Shown piece by piece: positions 25,445 through 34,837 of a stretch of DNA of 64,000 nucleotides. The position numbers were made by a program, and so were the translations under genes. Numbering within the stretch: the stretch's first letter is position 1; every line of letters starts with the position of its first letter. This DNA comes from JdFR-22 sp964534325 (GTDB lineage: Archaea > Halobacteriota > Archaeoglobi > Archaeoglobales > Archaeoglobaceae). The stretch covers positions 10,525 through 74,524 of the forward strand of contig CAZHOR010000014.1 of NCBI GenBank assembly GCA_964534325.1, written 5' to 3'. Under the pieces are notes generated by a model. That model was not told where the DNA came from and did no database searches. It saw only the letters and a list, made by a program, of their open reading frames with translations.

Positions 25445-25682
25445 AATCTCACCTGTTCAGTTGAGGAAGAATTCTTCTTAAGAATATAACTGTTTTTGGC
25501 CCCAATTATCGCCTCACCCATCATCCCCTCGGAATCGATATTGCACCAATAAATTATTATGAGCAGTCCACATGAGATTTACTCCACTATCGTCCCTCTT
25601 TTTCTCAGATGATTATCATTGTAACCTTGTTTATACCGCCAACGGTTTTATAATTTGAAAAATCAATATACCATTGATAGCT

Positions 25683-25958
25683 ATGACAGAGATTTCAGTG
25701 CTCGAAATGCAAAAGGAGATGAAAAGGGCCGCGATCCAGTGGCAAAACTACTTACAATCATTGACCGGCAAATATATCCCACTCAACGAAGCACTTACCT
25801 TTGCATGTGTTTTTGCTCAAAAGCAGCTGGAAGAAATGCTTAAAGACCTTAACAAGAACGAGAGATCCCAGGTAATAGAAATGCTTTCTGATCTGGGGGT
25901 CGCTTATCTGGAAGATTTTAACTTTGAGGAAACACTGGGGTTAGAGGAATACAAATAA
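25683..25958 (+). CDS. Small conserved-looking hypothetical protein
   Basis: A 91-residue, mostly helical acidic protein (TEISVLEMQKEMKRAAI start, LGVAYLEDFNFEETLGLEEYK end). The ATG at 25683 is used rather than a TTG three codons earlier. A TATA-like TTTATAATTTG lies about 35 bp upstream. No family is recognised and no catalytic motif is visible. Confidence 0.55.
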   Translation: MTEISVLEMQKEMKRAAIQWQNYLQSLTGKYIPLNEALTFACVFAQKQLEEMLKDLNKNERSQVIEMLSDLGVAYLEDFNFEETLGLEEYK

Positions 25959-26001
25959 AGTTCAGAGGGCTTGAAGCAGCGCTCTTTTCTTTTGTGATAT
26001 T

Positions 26002-26946
26002 ATGAAACCTTTAGGGAAATTCTGGGGGAAGTACAAGCCAGATTTTGATGAACAACAGTTAATAAATGAATTGAGCGAACCGATTCTTTTCTACACCCAC
26101 AACTGTATGGGGCCTTTAAGTGTATCTGTTTCTTCAGAATCGGGCTGTCTGGCTGCCGGCTCTTCTGACGGGAACGTACGCTATTTAGATAAAGATGGGT
26201 TTCTGGAGTGGACCTATCGAACAGATGGAGTAGGCTATTTGTGGGGAGTTGCTGTATCAGCTGATGGCGATTTAATAGCTGCAGGCACATCCGACCAGAA
26301 ATCGTACCTTCTGAGTGGACAGGGAGAGGTTCTATGGGAGTATTATATAGAAGATACAGCTTACAATGTTTCCATGTCTTCAAACGGGCAGTACATTGCT
26401 TTGGGTGCCGATAACCAGGGTATTCACCTTTTTAACGATGAAGGAGAGCTCTTATGGAGTGAGCAAATGGAAGCAGTCAGAGGAGTGTCCCTGTCATCGG
26501 ACGGAAATTGTTTAGCCGCTGTTCAGGCCATAAAAGGACGGGAACAAAAAATAAGCCTTTATAAAAAAGATAAAAATGGAAAACTACAGAACAAGTGGAG
26601 ACATAAAGCAGAAGATTATATGTGGGGAGCTGCAGTTTCACCGGACGGCTCTTATATTGCTGCTGGCTCTTCTGACGGAAGGATCTACTTTTTCAACCGT
26701 AAAGGAAAGCTTCTCTGGACATACCGAACTGAAGGATATGTTTGGGGGGTCTCAATCTCCTCGGATGGCAAGTTAATTGCTGCTGGCTCTTCTGATGGAA
26801 AAATTTACCTCCTCAACATAAGGGGTGAATTACTGTGGAGCTATAAAACTTCTGGTGATGTAATGGACGTATCAATAGCCTCAGATGGCTCCTATCTGGC
26901 TGCCGCTTCTCTTGATATGAATGTATATTACATTGTTTTACCTTAA
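26002..26946 (+). CDS. Beta-propeller repeat protein (WD40/PQQ-like)
   Basis: A 314-residue protein built of about seven repeats of roughly 40 residues with the pattern V-x-V-S-x-DG-x-x-IAAGSSDG-x-I-Y-x-x-N-x-x-G-E-L-L-W-x-Y. Clear copies sit near residues 40-75, 83-118, 125-155, 208-243 and 250-285. Such propellers bind proteins or ligands. There is no signal peptide, so it is predicted cytoplasmic. It follows the 91-residue hypothetical gene by 43 bp and may share its transcript. Confidence 0.75.
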   Translation: MKPLGKFWGKYKPDFDEQQLINELSEPILFYTHNCMGPLSVSVSSESGCLAAGSSDGNVRYLDKDGFLEWTYRTDGVGYLWGVAVSADGDLIAAGTSDQKSYLLSGQGEVLWEYYIEDTAYNVSMSSNGQYIALGADNQGIHLFNDEGELLWSEQMEAVRGVSLSSDGNCLAAVQAIKGREQKISLYKKDKNGKLQNKWRHKAEDYMWGAAVSPDGSYIAAGSSDGRIYFFNRKGKLLWTYRTEGYVWGVSISSDGKLIAAGSSDGKIYLLNIRGELLWSYKTSGDVMDVSIASDGSYLAAASLDMNVYYIVLP

Positions 26947-27379
26947 ACCTACCTTGTTGAGAAGCATTTTTTAAATGGCTCCCCAATTCGAACAACCTTG
27001 AAAAAAGAGCTATTATCGTCTCTCTGGCTCATTCTCAAATCCTTAACAAAGAAACTTCCTTATTTTGTTTTGAAGTTGTAGATAAAATTTTTTAGAAGCA
27101 CGAATAAAATTGAGGGTTTTGACGTTCTGAAAGAGGGATTGGAATTCACCATAAGTGTTTACACCATGGCCAACCTGAAGCCGGCTTTAACTTTAGGAGG
27201 GATCGGGTGGGGAAGGATAAAACAATCGATAAGATCATCAGAGCAAATTTAAAGAAAAAAAGCTTGTTAACAATCATCTTAGGGAGGTAGAAGGGATTTT
27301 GAATATTCTGGATTCCACATGAGTTTTGCTCTGTATCATTTAACGGTAATATTTTTCTCCCCAAAACATATTCTAATTT
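26947..27379. other. Gene-free stretch before the DHPS-like gene
   Basis: About 430 bp, A/T-rich. The one open frame (27146-27364, minus strand) lacks a start signal and reads as chance sequence. No tRNA, inverted repeat or clear terminator was found. Confidence 0.35.
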
Positions 27380-28804
27380 ATGAACATTTTGGCCGTCACT
27401 GGAAAACTGGCACAGGAAGAGGTCAGGAAATACGTTGAAAACGTTTATGTCATAGATATTGATGTAGCAGCTTTCATTTCACCTTCTAACTTAAAGGACA
27501 TTGATTTGAGCCATTATGATCTTGTATTCGTTCCCGGACTGGCTAAAGGAGACTGGGAGAAACTTGAGGAAGAGAAGGGTGTTAAGATAAGGCTTGGACC
27601 TATTCATGCCTCCGATTTGAAGACCGTGATGGAGAACATCCGTGAGGTAGAGTTCTCCCACACGGTTCCTGCCTGCAAATTGCTCAATATCTCCAGAGCC
27701 AAGGAGAACATGGATATGGTGGACAACCTGCAGGACAGCGTCTTTGAAATCGGCAACGTAAGGGTGGGGGGTAACACCCGGATGAAGGTAGTTGCAGAAG
27801 TAGTTGATGCTACTGAGATCACCAGAGACGAATTGATATCCAGAGTCCAGTATTATGAGAGTGAAGGTGCAGACATAATCGATTTGGGTATTCCGGTGGA
27901 GCACTCTGTTGAAGATGTCAGAAAAGCAGTAAAAACAGCGATCGATAACTGCAACACACCCATCAGTATAGACACTTTCGGTAAAGAAGCCATAGATGTG
28001 GGAGTTGAAGCAGGAGCAGATATGGTCATGAGCATATCCCGTGAAAACCTTGATGCTTTAGAATCGGTGGAAGATGCGGCAGTGGTTGTGGTGGATCATG
28101 ATGTCAGTAGTCTGTTCAGCATTATAGAGAAGGTGAAGCAAAAAACAGATAGGGTTATTGCCGATTGTCTGCTCGAACCTCAGAACATCTCGGGCTCCCT
28201 TTTTAGGTATCAGGAGTTCAGGAAAATGGATGTGGAGACTCCGGTCCTTGTGGGGGTGGGAAATGTAACCGAATTGAGTGACGCTGACTCCTTGGGTATC
28301 AACGCCACACTGGCGTTTATTGCCGAAGAATTGAGTCTCAATATGCTTTTCACTACTGAAGCCAGTTTGAAGACCAGAGGATGTGTCAGAGAGCTGAGGA
28401 AAGCATCCTACATGTCTAAAGCAGCCAGATTGCGCAGCACTCCTCCCAAGGACCTGGGCATTAGCCTTCTAAGCCTCAAAGATAAGAAAGCCCTTCGCAC
28501 CCGCGGCCCCCCGGATCACATTCAAGCTGTTGAAGGGAAGTTCCATCGTGACCCTCTTGGGGATTTCAGGATCTGGATACACAAAGGGAAAATAGTGTGC
28601 AGCCATGACCGGCTGACGGTTGTAGGGGATGACGCCAAGAGCATTTCAGATACCGTAATAGAAAATGACCTCGTTTCCCGGCTGGACCATGCTGCTTATC
28701 TGGGTCGAGAGCTAAAAAAGGCTGAAATAGCCTTAAAATTGGGTAAGAACTACATTCAGGACAGAGAGCTGGATTTCGGAATTTATTCTTTACGTGAATC
28801 GTGA
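27380..28804 (+). CDS. Dihydropteroate synthase-like protein (TIGR00284 type)
   Basis: A 474-residue protein with an N-terminal domain of about 140 residues specific to archaea, then a TIM-barrel DHPS-like core: YYESEGADIIDLGIP, TPISIDTFGKEAIDVGVEAGADMVMSI, and a C-terminal extension. Proteins of this type occur in methanogens and relatives and are thought to act in methanopterin or another pterin pathway, since canonical folate DHPS is absent there. The ATG at 27380 has no Shine-Dalgarno. The exact reaction is not settled. Confidence 0.82.
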   Translation: MNILAVTGKLAQEEVRKYVENVYVIDIDVAAFISPSNLKDIDLSHYDLVFVPGLAKGDWEKLEEEKGVKIRLGPIHASDLKTVMENIREVEFSHTVPACKLLNISRAKENMDMVDNLQDSVFEIGNVRVGGNTRMKVVAEVVDATEITRDELISRVQYYESEGADIIDLGIPVEHSVEDVRKAVKTAIDNCNTPISIDTFGKEAIDVGVEAGADMVMSISRENLDALESVEDAAVVVVDHDVSSLFSIIEKVKQKTDRVIADCLLEPQNISGSLFRYQEFRKMDVETPVLVGVGNVTELSDADSLGINATLAFIAEELSLNMLFTTEASLKTRGCVRELRKASYMSKAARLRSTPPKDLGISLLSLKDKKALRTRGPPDHIQAVEGKFHRDPLGDFRIWIHKGKIVCSHDRLTVVGDDAKSISDTVIENDLVSRLDHAAYLGRELKKAEIALKLGKNYIQDRELDFGIYSLRES

Positions 28805-28870
28805 TTTCATCTGTTGTGATTATCATGCTGCCAGAAGATTTATAAGACTATAATTACTATTACAATTATA

Positions 28871-29302
28871 ATGGACAACAAGGGCCAAGTCAGCATAGAC
28901 TATATAGTTGGTTTAGCATTATTTCTTTTTGGAGTATTTGTTGTCTTTTACTTATCGACCAGCATTGTATCCCCTATATCAGAAAAAAGCAATGAAAAAC
29001 AGCTTATTGCTGAATCATTATCTGATTTCCTTTTAATTAACTTATCAACGGGTGATAGTAATACTGTTAACCTCACAGAGACGAAAGCCCTTTTGTCTAA
29101 GTCTTATGATAACTTCACTCAAGAAATCGGGTTCTCCAGTATGGACTATCAGGTTAACGTAACCGTGGAAACCGTTAACGGAGTTAAAGTGGGTAACGTG
29201 GGTAATCCTGTGCCCAATTATTCTGATCTGGGCTACAGCAAGAGGTTTATCGTCTCCAATGAGCTCAACGAGCCGATGATTATGGAGGTGTACATATGGT
29301 AA
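28871..29302 (+). CDS. Pilin-like protein with class III signal-like N-terminus
   Basis: A 143-residue protein starting MDNKGQVSIDYIVGLALFLF. The KGQ-x-S-x-(D/E) motif before the hydrophobic helix looks like the class III signals cut by EppA/FlaK-type prepilin peptidases, with cleavage expected after Gly5. The rest is hydrophilic with N-x-T/S sequons. First gene of six in the same direction with overlaps; the next start (ATGG) lies inside its last codons. Confidence 0.65.
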   Translation: MDNKGQVSIDYIVGLALFLFGVFVVFYLSTSIVSPISEKSNEKQLIAESLSDFLLINLSTGDSNTVNLTETKALLSKSYDNFTQEIGFSSMDYQVNVTVETVNGVKVGNVGNPVPNYSDLGYSKRFIVSNELNEPMIMEVYIW

Positions 29303-29865
29303 ATGATAGGGGCCAGATGTTCACCTTTGAAGCCGCTATGGCCGTCCTGATGCTTGTTCTGGTAATGGTGTTCATTGTAATGGCCATTCCCTTAACTCCT
29401 CTCACTTCATCGGCTGCCAATGTCATGGTAGAGAACCAGCTGGAGAGGTATGGGGCCGATATTCTCGATGTAATGTGCCACAAAAAACCGGGAGAGGAGT
29501 ACAGCCCCATGAAAGCAGCTCTTCTCTACTGGGATGGCACAACAATGAATGGGGGAATTCACGACTACTACGGCTCCGCGAGACTGAAATCGTTTATTAA
29601 TCAGTCCCTAGATAAGGAAGGGATTGCTTATAACATTAAAGCAAACTACTTCAAGAAAAATAACGGCACCAAGATCGTTCAGAGCAGGTATTTCGTGTGG
29701 AACGGTTACCCATCCGATAATGCAGTGACGGTCTCCAAGACTGTCCCCCTCTATGATTCAGATTACGGCCAGCAGGGAATAAAGACGTTGACGTATAATG
29801 TGGATGGAAATACCACCAACCTCTACAATCTAATAGAGGTCCGATTAACACTGTGGAGGATGTGA
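29296..29865 (+). CDS. Pilin-like surface protein 2
   Basis: A 189-residue protein with N-terminus VNDRGQMFTFEAAMAVLMLVLVMVF, again an RGQ-x-x-x-E motif followed by one hydrophobic helix. The remainder is extracellular in character (CHKKPGEEYSP, several N-x-T/S). It overlaps the first gene by 7 bp. Similar single-span proteins in haloarchaea and methanogens have only DUF names. No catalytic motif is seen. Confidence 0.65.
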   Translation: MVNDRGQMFTFEAAMAVLMLVLVMVFIVMAIPLTPLTSSAANVMVENQLERYGADILDVMCHKKPGEEYSPMKAALLYWDGTTMNGGIHDYYGSARLKSFINQSLDKEGIAYNIKANYFKKNNGTKIVQSRYFVWNGYPSDNAVTVSKTVPLYDSDYGQQGIKTLTYNVDGNTTNLYNLIEVRLTLWRM

Positions 29866-29870
29866 TCGTT

Positions 29871-32222
29871 ATGGACAATAATAGGGGCCAGCTCATGTTG
29901 CTAACCGCCTTCCTTATGGCTGTGGGTCTCGTTATAATCATTATTCTGGCAAATAATGTTCTATACGGACTAAATCTTCCTGCCTTGATCAATCCTCAGG
30001 AGAGGATCAGGATAGAGAGCTCCATCTCTATTTTTGAAGATCAGGTAGACGAGTTAGGCAATTACTTTGCTCAAAATAATGAAATAAGTGAGGAAAACGC
30101 TACAGATATACTGAAGAAGCAGATGTTGAATGTTTCCGACCTGTTTGAAGATATCTACGCTTCACACGGGATTGCGCTCGATGTTGACGTAGACACGAGT
30201 AAAACCAGAGTACAAAGAGAGCTGGTAACAGGTGACAGCTACAGAAGAGGGGCCGTAGTTAATATGGAAAGCCATACTTTCTCCGAAGGCTCTCTGGTGA
30301 TCGCTGTTGACGATAATCAGTGGTTCTTGAACGACTCGGATGACAGCAACGACCTGAAGATAATGAGGGTCTTTGGTCTGGTATACAGGACACTGAACCA
30401 CAGGGACGAGAACTCTACCAGCCTGGACGATACATCCATCCCGGTTTACAGGCTGATACAGGATTCCAGAGGAGAAGCCAGAGACGGTACCAATGACCCC
30501 ATAGGCATACCCTACAAGACCCAGCTCAATGTATCCCGGGTTATCAATGGAGAAACCGCCTCTAACGTATCTCAATTCAAAGGCTACACCAATTTCTCTG
30601 GAGGTCCTTTCATTATCGATTCCAGTGGTATATCTGTCTCTCAGAAGGCCACCATCTTCAGCGAGGCCAAAAAAATGAATCTGGACATTTACTTCCTTAA
30701 CGAATCACTAACCTATGACCACACTACCAAAATGGTGGGTGCTCCCAGAGTAGCCGTTTATCCTGAAGCATGGCAAACCGGAACCCAGGATTATTTCCAG
30801 CTTGCCGGACTGACTGATGATGAATATACTCTCCTCAACACAACGGAGATCGAGCAGGGAGCCCTAAATAATGAAGACGTTCTGTTTATCCCTCATGATG
30901 ACCCTACTGACTCACTGGACCCTCACGCCAACCTTACATCCACGGCAGCCAATAATATACTCCACTGGGTATCAAGAGGTGGGGTCTATTATACCGAGTG
31001 CTACGGTGTTGAGACCATAGACGATGTAATTGAGCAGGCCGATATGAACCTTCATCCCTGGTACGGCTTTGTTGGTGTCAAAGATTCCAGCGACATTGGA
31101 TCAACAAACAACGGGACCATTCAGGACAACATATTCAACTCCAACACCACCCTTTTCGCCTCACAAACTTACACTCCGGATGGAGAAGTCTATAAGATGG
31201 GTGGAGAAACCCCTTCATTCACCTTCAGGAGCGATAAAAATCCCCACACTGTTCCCTTGGTGAATGCAAGTGATGGCTCAACAGCCACGGCCCTCTCATA
31301 TGCTCCTTTCGATAATGGGCATGTAATATATTTTGGGGGGCACGATCAGACAGAGAGCGGGGGTGTAACAACTCCTGAAAGGCTTTCACTCCTTACTGAT
31401 GCTCTATTACTCTCCAACACCACAAAAATAGTTCCTGCATATACTCTTTACTTCAACGCTTCATTAAATTATTCTGACGGCTCAACAACATTCTATAAGC
31501 AGTTGAACATCTCCGTGAGGAAAACGGCTCAAAACGCTACAAAGGATATCATATCCGATATATCCAATTCTGACCTGGTAGTGGACTTCGTGAATCCCAA
31601 GAGCGGTTACGTCCTCGAAGGCAACGTATCGGTGGAGGTCAGTGGCAATGGCACTGAAACTTATTTTCAGATGGATGATCTGGGGTGGGTCTCCATGAAC
31701 AATGTGGGCGGTGACCTGTGGAATACGACCGTAAACACCTCCAATTATTCTGATGGAGAGCACATCTTCGCTGCCAAAACAGTGAATGGGAGCAGTTTTG
31801 CTTATGAGTCCATTAGCGTGACCTTTGATAATGGAGGAGGTAGTGAACCTGGGGTTGGAGCTGACTGGGAAGGAACACTGGATGCTGAAAGTAATGGAGA
31901 AGATAGGGTAGATATCAAGCTTGTGGTATGGGAAGATGAAGATGGAACAATCAATTATCTTTCCGATGCCGAAGTGAATATCTCTGTCAAGAGAAAAGCT
32001 CCGGCAGAGTTAATCTACACAAACCTTACTGGAATAATGCATAATGGAACCCTAGAGGGTAAAATAATAAAAGACGATAAAAATGACGCGATCTGGAACT
32101 GTGATAGTGATAGTAAAGAACTCGGTCCGTGGGAGTTTAAGAAAAATAAGAAGTATATAGTTATTGCTAAGGTGGAGAAAAATGGTAGATCACAATACTT
32201 TGAGGATGAGTTTCAGTTCTGA
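29871..32222 (+). CDS. Large pilin-like exoprotein
   Basis: A 783-residue protein starting MDNNRGQLMLLTAFLMAVGL with one N-terminal span and a long exterior part. The middle (about 290-520) has a Rossmann or glutamine-amidotransferase-like look (RVAVYPEAWQTG, VLFIPHDDP, GHVIYFGGHD). Around 580-660 there is an Ig-like segment (VDFVNPKSGYVLEGNVSVEVSGNG). Many N-x-T/S sequons suggest glycosylation. The ATG at 29871 is chosen over a GTG at 29853 because it places the RGQ motif near the start, as in its neighbours. Confidence 0.62.
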   Translation: MDNNRGQLMLLTAFLMAVGLVIIIILANNVLYGLNLPALINPQERIRIESSISIFEDQVDELGNYFAQNNEISEENATDILKKQMLNVSDLFEDIYASHGIALDVDVDTSKTRVQRELVTGDSYRRGAVVNMESHTFSEGSLVIAVDDNQWFLNDSDDSNDLKIMRVFGLVYRTLNHRDENSTSLDDTSIPVYRLIQDSRGEARDGTNDPIGIPYKTQLNVSRVINGETASNVSQFKGYTNFSGGPFIIDSSGISVSQKATIFSEAKKMNLDIYFLNESLTYDHTTKMVGAPRVAVYPEAWQTGTQDYFQLAGLTDDEYTLLNTTEIEQGALNNEDVLFIPHDDPTDSLDPHANLTSTAANNILHWVSRGGVYYTECYGVETIDDVIEQADMNLHPWYGFVGVKDSSDIGSTNNGTIQDNIFNSNTTLFASQTYTPDGEVYKMGGETPSFTFRSDKNPHTVPLVNASDGSTATALSYAPFDNGHVIYFGGHDQTESGGVTTPERLSLLTDALLLSNTTKIVPAYTLYFNASLNYSDGSTTFYKQLNISVRKTAQNATKDIISDISNSDLVVDFVNPKSGYVLEGNVSVEVSGNGTETYFQMDDLGWVSMNNVGGDLWNTTVNTSNYSDGEHIFAAKTVNGSSFAYESISVTFDNGGGSEPGVGADWEGTLDAESNGEDRVDIKLVVWEDEDGTINYLSDAEVNISVKRKAPAELIYTNLTGIMHNGTLEGKIIKDDKNDAIWNCDSDSKELGPWEFKKNKKYIVIAKVEKNGRSQYFEDEFQF

Positions 32223-32643
32223 TTCCAGGGCTGTAACCACTTTAATGGAGACTATTTTCTTGCTCTCCATTACAGGGCTACTGATGGGAATGGTGTTGAT
32301 GGACTATCATTCCATCTATTCGGATGTACAGGACACAACCACGAAATCCACACTCTCCAATGTTGCCTCCAAGATTGCACAGGACGTACACACCTTATAC
32401 GGCTTGGCTATCGAGCCCGGAGATCTGACCCTCAAGAAACGGCTCAAAATTCCGGAGAGGATAGGAGGAGACCCCTATATGATCGAGCTCACCAGTGATC
32501 ATGTTATCGCCAGACAGGGCAGCAAGGAGGTTAAGGCAGTTATTAGCTCTGAAGCTCCCATTGAGTCTTCATTGGCCACAAGCAACAGCGCTTATCTGGT
32601 TTACAATCTCTCCAGCGATAAGATTGAGGTAGTTAACAGATGA
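32206..32643 (+). CDS. Pilin-like surface protein 4
   Basis: A 145-residue protein with N-terminus MSFSSDSRAVTTLMETIFLLSIT, the S-R-A-x-T-x-x-x-E pattern of archaeal type IV pilin-like proteins, and one span. The ATG at 32206 overlaps the end of the large exoprotein gene by 17 bp. The outer domain is short (ERIGGDPYMIELTSDHVIARQ), similar in style to haloarchaeal DUF7266 proteins as I recall them; the family name is tentative. Confidence 0.6.
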   Translation: MSFSSDSRAVTTLMETIFLLSITGLLMGMVLMDYHSIYSDVQDTTTKSTLSNVASKIAQDVHTLYGLAIEPGDLTLKKRLKIPERIGGDPYMIELTSDHVIARQGSKEVKAVISSEAPIESSLATSNSAYLVYNLSSDKIEVVNR

Positions 32644-33323
32644 AGGATAATAGAGGAGTTTCAAATCAGGTGGGATTGATACTCATCTTTGGGCTGGTAA
32701 TAATAGCTATGGGCATGATCTACAGTGGAACCAAACCCATAGTAGAAGGTGCAGTTAACTCCAACCACGAAACGGAGGTGGAGCAAGCCTTCGATCTATT
32801 GTACGCCAACTTGAATAAGGTGGCATTTGAAGATGTGCCAGTGAGAGTAACGGAAATGAGGACTTATAGAGGTTCTGTAACCGTTTCAAATTCTTCATAT
32901 CTTATAGTTGATAATTCTACCATCACTTTAGGCAGAATAACGTATAAACAAGATAGTAGAGGAATCATTGTGGAAAATGGAGGTATTTTCGAGAAATACG
33001 AAACAGCCACACTTATCAATAAAGAACCATCTGTATTGAGAGCCGGCAACACAACTGTTCTTCCGGTTATAGCCTTTCACGAAATGGATTCCACATCCGG
33101 TAAAGGGATCTTGAGAATACGGCTTAATCAGCTGGGAAGAGGAACTTTTGAGGCAGATAATAAATCAATAATCATACACACCAGTCTCAAGGACAAGTGG
33201 ACCGAAATACTGCAGAACAACAATTTCGATGTAACCACGAACGGGAATACAATTAACGCCACCTGCAAGTCTGAGAAACTCTTGATTAGTTACACCAGTA
33301 TAAAAGTGGAAATGTTGAGGTGA
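32640..33323 (+). CDS. Pilin-like surface protein 5
   Basis: A 227-residue protein with N-terminus MKDNRGVSNQVGLILIFGLVIIAMG, an RGVS motif like archaeal type IV pilins (RGVSPVIG), and one span. Beta-rich outer domain with sequons. It overlaps the previous stop by four bases (ATGA). The tail ISYTSIKVEML is hydrophobic but too short for a second span. Confidence 0.62.
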   Translation: MKDNRGVSNQVGLILIFGLVIIAMGMIYSGTKPIVEGAVNSNHETEVEQAFDLLYANLNKVAFEDVPVRVTEMRTYRGSVTVSNSSYLIVDNSTITLGRITYKQDSRGIIVENGGIFEKYETATLINKEPSVLRAGNTTVLPVIAFHEMDSTSGKGILRIRLNQLGRGTFEADNKSIIIHTSLKDKWTEILQNNNFDVTTNGNTINATCKSEKLLISYTSIKVEMLR

Positions 33324-33327
33324 TCGC

Positions 33328-34764
33328 ATGTGGAAAGATGATAGGGGAGCTTCTGAACTCGTCGGATGGTTGCTGGCTTTCGCTGTTTTGGCGTTCTCAG
33401 CATCATTTATCTTTGTGGCATCGTATCCCTACATATCAAGCACCATGGACGATTCCAGATCAAAACTTGCAGAAGTTCAGATGACCCTGCTGGATCTCTC
33501 TGCCAGCAAATGTTCATTGGGGGATGTCCCCTCCCAGAACATTAAATTTAACCTGAATAACGGAAACCTCAAAGTAGAGACAGGCGGGAATAATCTAACC
33601 GTATGGGCAGTATTTCAGAATGAGACTGAAGAAGAAAAATCAATCGTATACTCTGGAGCCATAGGTAGAGCCATATACAGCTCGAGCAACATCATTCCCG
33701 GGTCTTCTTTTGGAATGGGTTCAGTCACTGAGGGAGATAGTGTGATCATCGGTTATGAAGGTGGGGGAGTATGGAAGAAGAGAGGAAACTCTGTGGTCAT
33801 GCTGACATCTCCGGAATTCCACTACAAATCCGATACGCTTACTCTACCCATAATCAAGCTTACCTCCAATTACTCTGCAAGCGGGAGAGGAGTGTTACCG
33901 CTTTATATTCACAAGGAGAGTGCAAACGTTTACTATCCGAACAAAACGACCAATAAGAATTTTACCAACCCCCTGCAGTGCAGTCACCTGGAATTAAAGA
34001 TACAGAGTGAATTCTGGAAAGGATGGAAAGATTACCTGGAGGAAAGGACGGATACGGAGATAACGAATGTGGACAGGAATAACAACACCATAACCGCCAA
34101 CATGAGCGTAAAAGCCGCCACCAGCACCAGAGCATACAGCCTACCTATAAATCTAAATAATCTGGACACTAATGACGAAACTCCATTGGATGATTTCGAA
34201 ATCGACTTGGGAGGACTACATTCAAATTATAAGTTTATTTGGTACACAGATACAGATCCAGCGCTGGTGATATATATGCAAAAGAGAAATGGTGGCGGAC
34301 CTCACGATTTCATACTCAGCATTTACTACGGTAATTCTACCAAATTTGAAGGCTGGACCACAGAGGGTACGTTGGAGTGGACAGAAGATGATACCTACCG
34401 TCTGGATTTCCTCAATCAATCACAGGATATGGTCTACGAAAAGAGCTCTCCTCCCAAGTTTGACAGCGACAACTGGCCTGACTCGGCGTGGAATGATACC
34501 ACATGGACCTGGGGCAGTGACATGAATAAAACGGACAGCGGAGACTTTACCAAAGACGATAAAAATTCTCTGGATAATGTGAGCCAGCACTACTTCCATG
34601 TTCTGGCGAATCAAGTTTCTTCAGACATCACGTTGTATGAGAGTGATTATTTCCCTGCTCACGGCTTCAACCCTGATCTAACTACATATACCTTGGGTTA
34701 TCACATGAAACCACCTATCATAACTTATTTGCACATCACGGAGCACAGGATCGCCATTAAATGA
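33328..34764 (+). CDS. Pilin-like surface protein 6
   Basis: A 478-residue protein starting MWKDDRGASELVGWLLAFAVLAF: the RGAS motif plus one span. The first 230 residues resemble protein 5 (DVPSQNIKFNLNNGNLKV, GRGVLPLYIHK), indicating a shared domain. The remaining 250 residues are an added beta-rich exterior region with aromatic residues and sequons. Last gene of the six-gene operon, 4 bp after protein 5. An inverted-repeat terminator is not obvious. Confidence 0.62.
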   Translation: MWKDDRGASELVGWLLAFAVLAFSASFIFVASYPYISSTMDDSRSKLAEVQMTLLDLSASKCSLGDVPSQNIKFNLNNGNLKVETGGNNLTVWAVFQNETEEEKSIVYSGAIGRAIYSSSNIIPGSSFGMGSVTEGDSVIIGYEGGGVWKKRGNSVVMLTSPEFHYKSDTLTLPIIKLTSNYSASGRGVLPLYIHKESANVYYPNKTTNKNFTNPLQCSHLELKIQSEFWKGWKDYLEERTDTEITNVDRNNNTITANMSVKAATSTRAYSLPINLNNLDTNDETPLDDFEIDLGGLHSNYKFIWYTDTDPALVIYMQKRNGGGPHDFILSIYYGNSTKFEGWTTEGTLEWTEDDTYRLDFLNQSQDMVYEKSSPPKFDSDNWPDSAWNDTTWTWGSDMNKTDSGDFTKDDKNSLDNVSQHYFHVLANQVSSDITLYESDYFPAHGFNPDLTTYTLGYHMKPPIITYLHITEHRIAIK

Positions 34765-34837
34765 TCGATCTATTAAGTAGTTAATAACACAGGAAAAAAG
34801 AGGTTAGAAACGAAAAAGAGAAAATGGTTGGTGGAGA

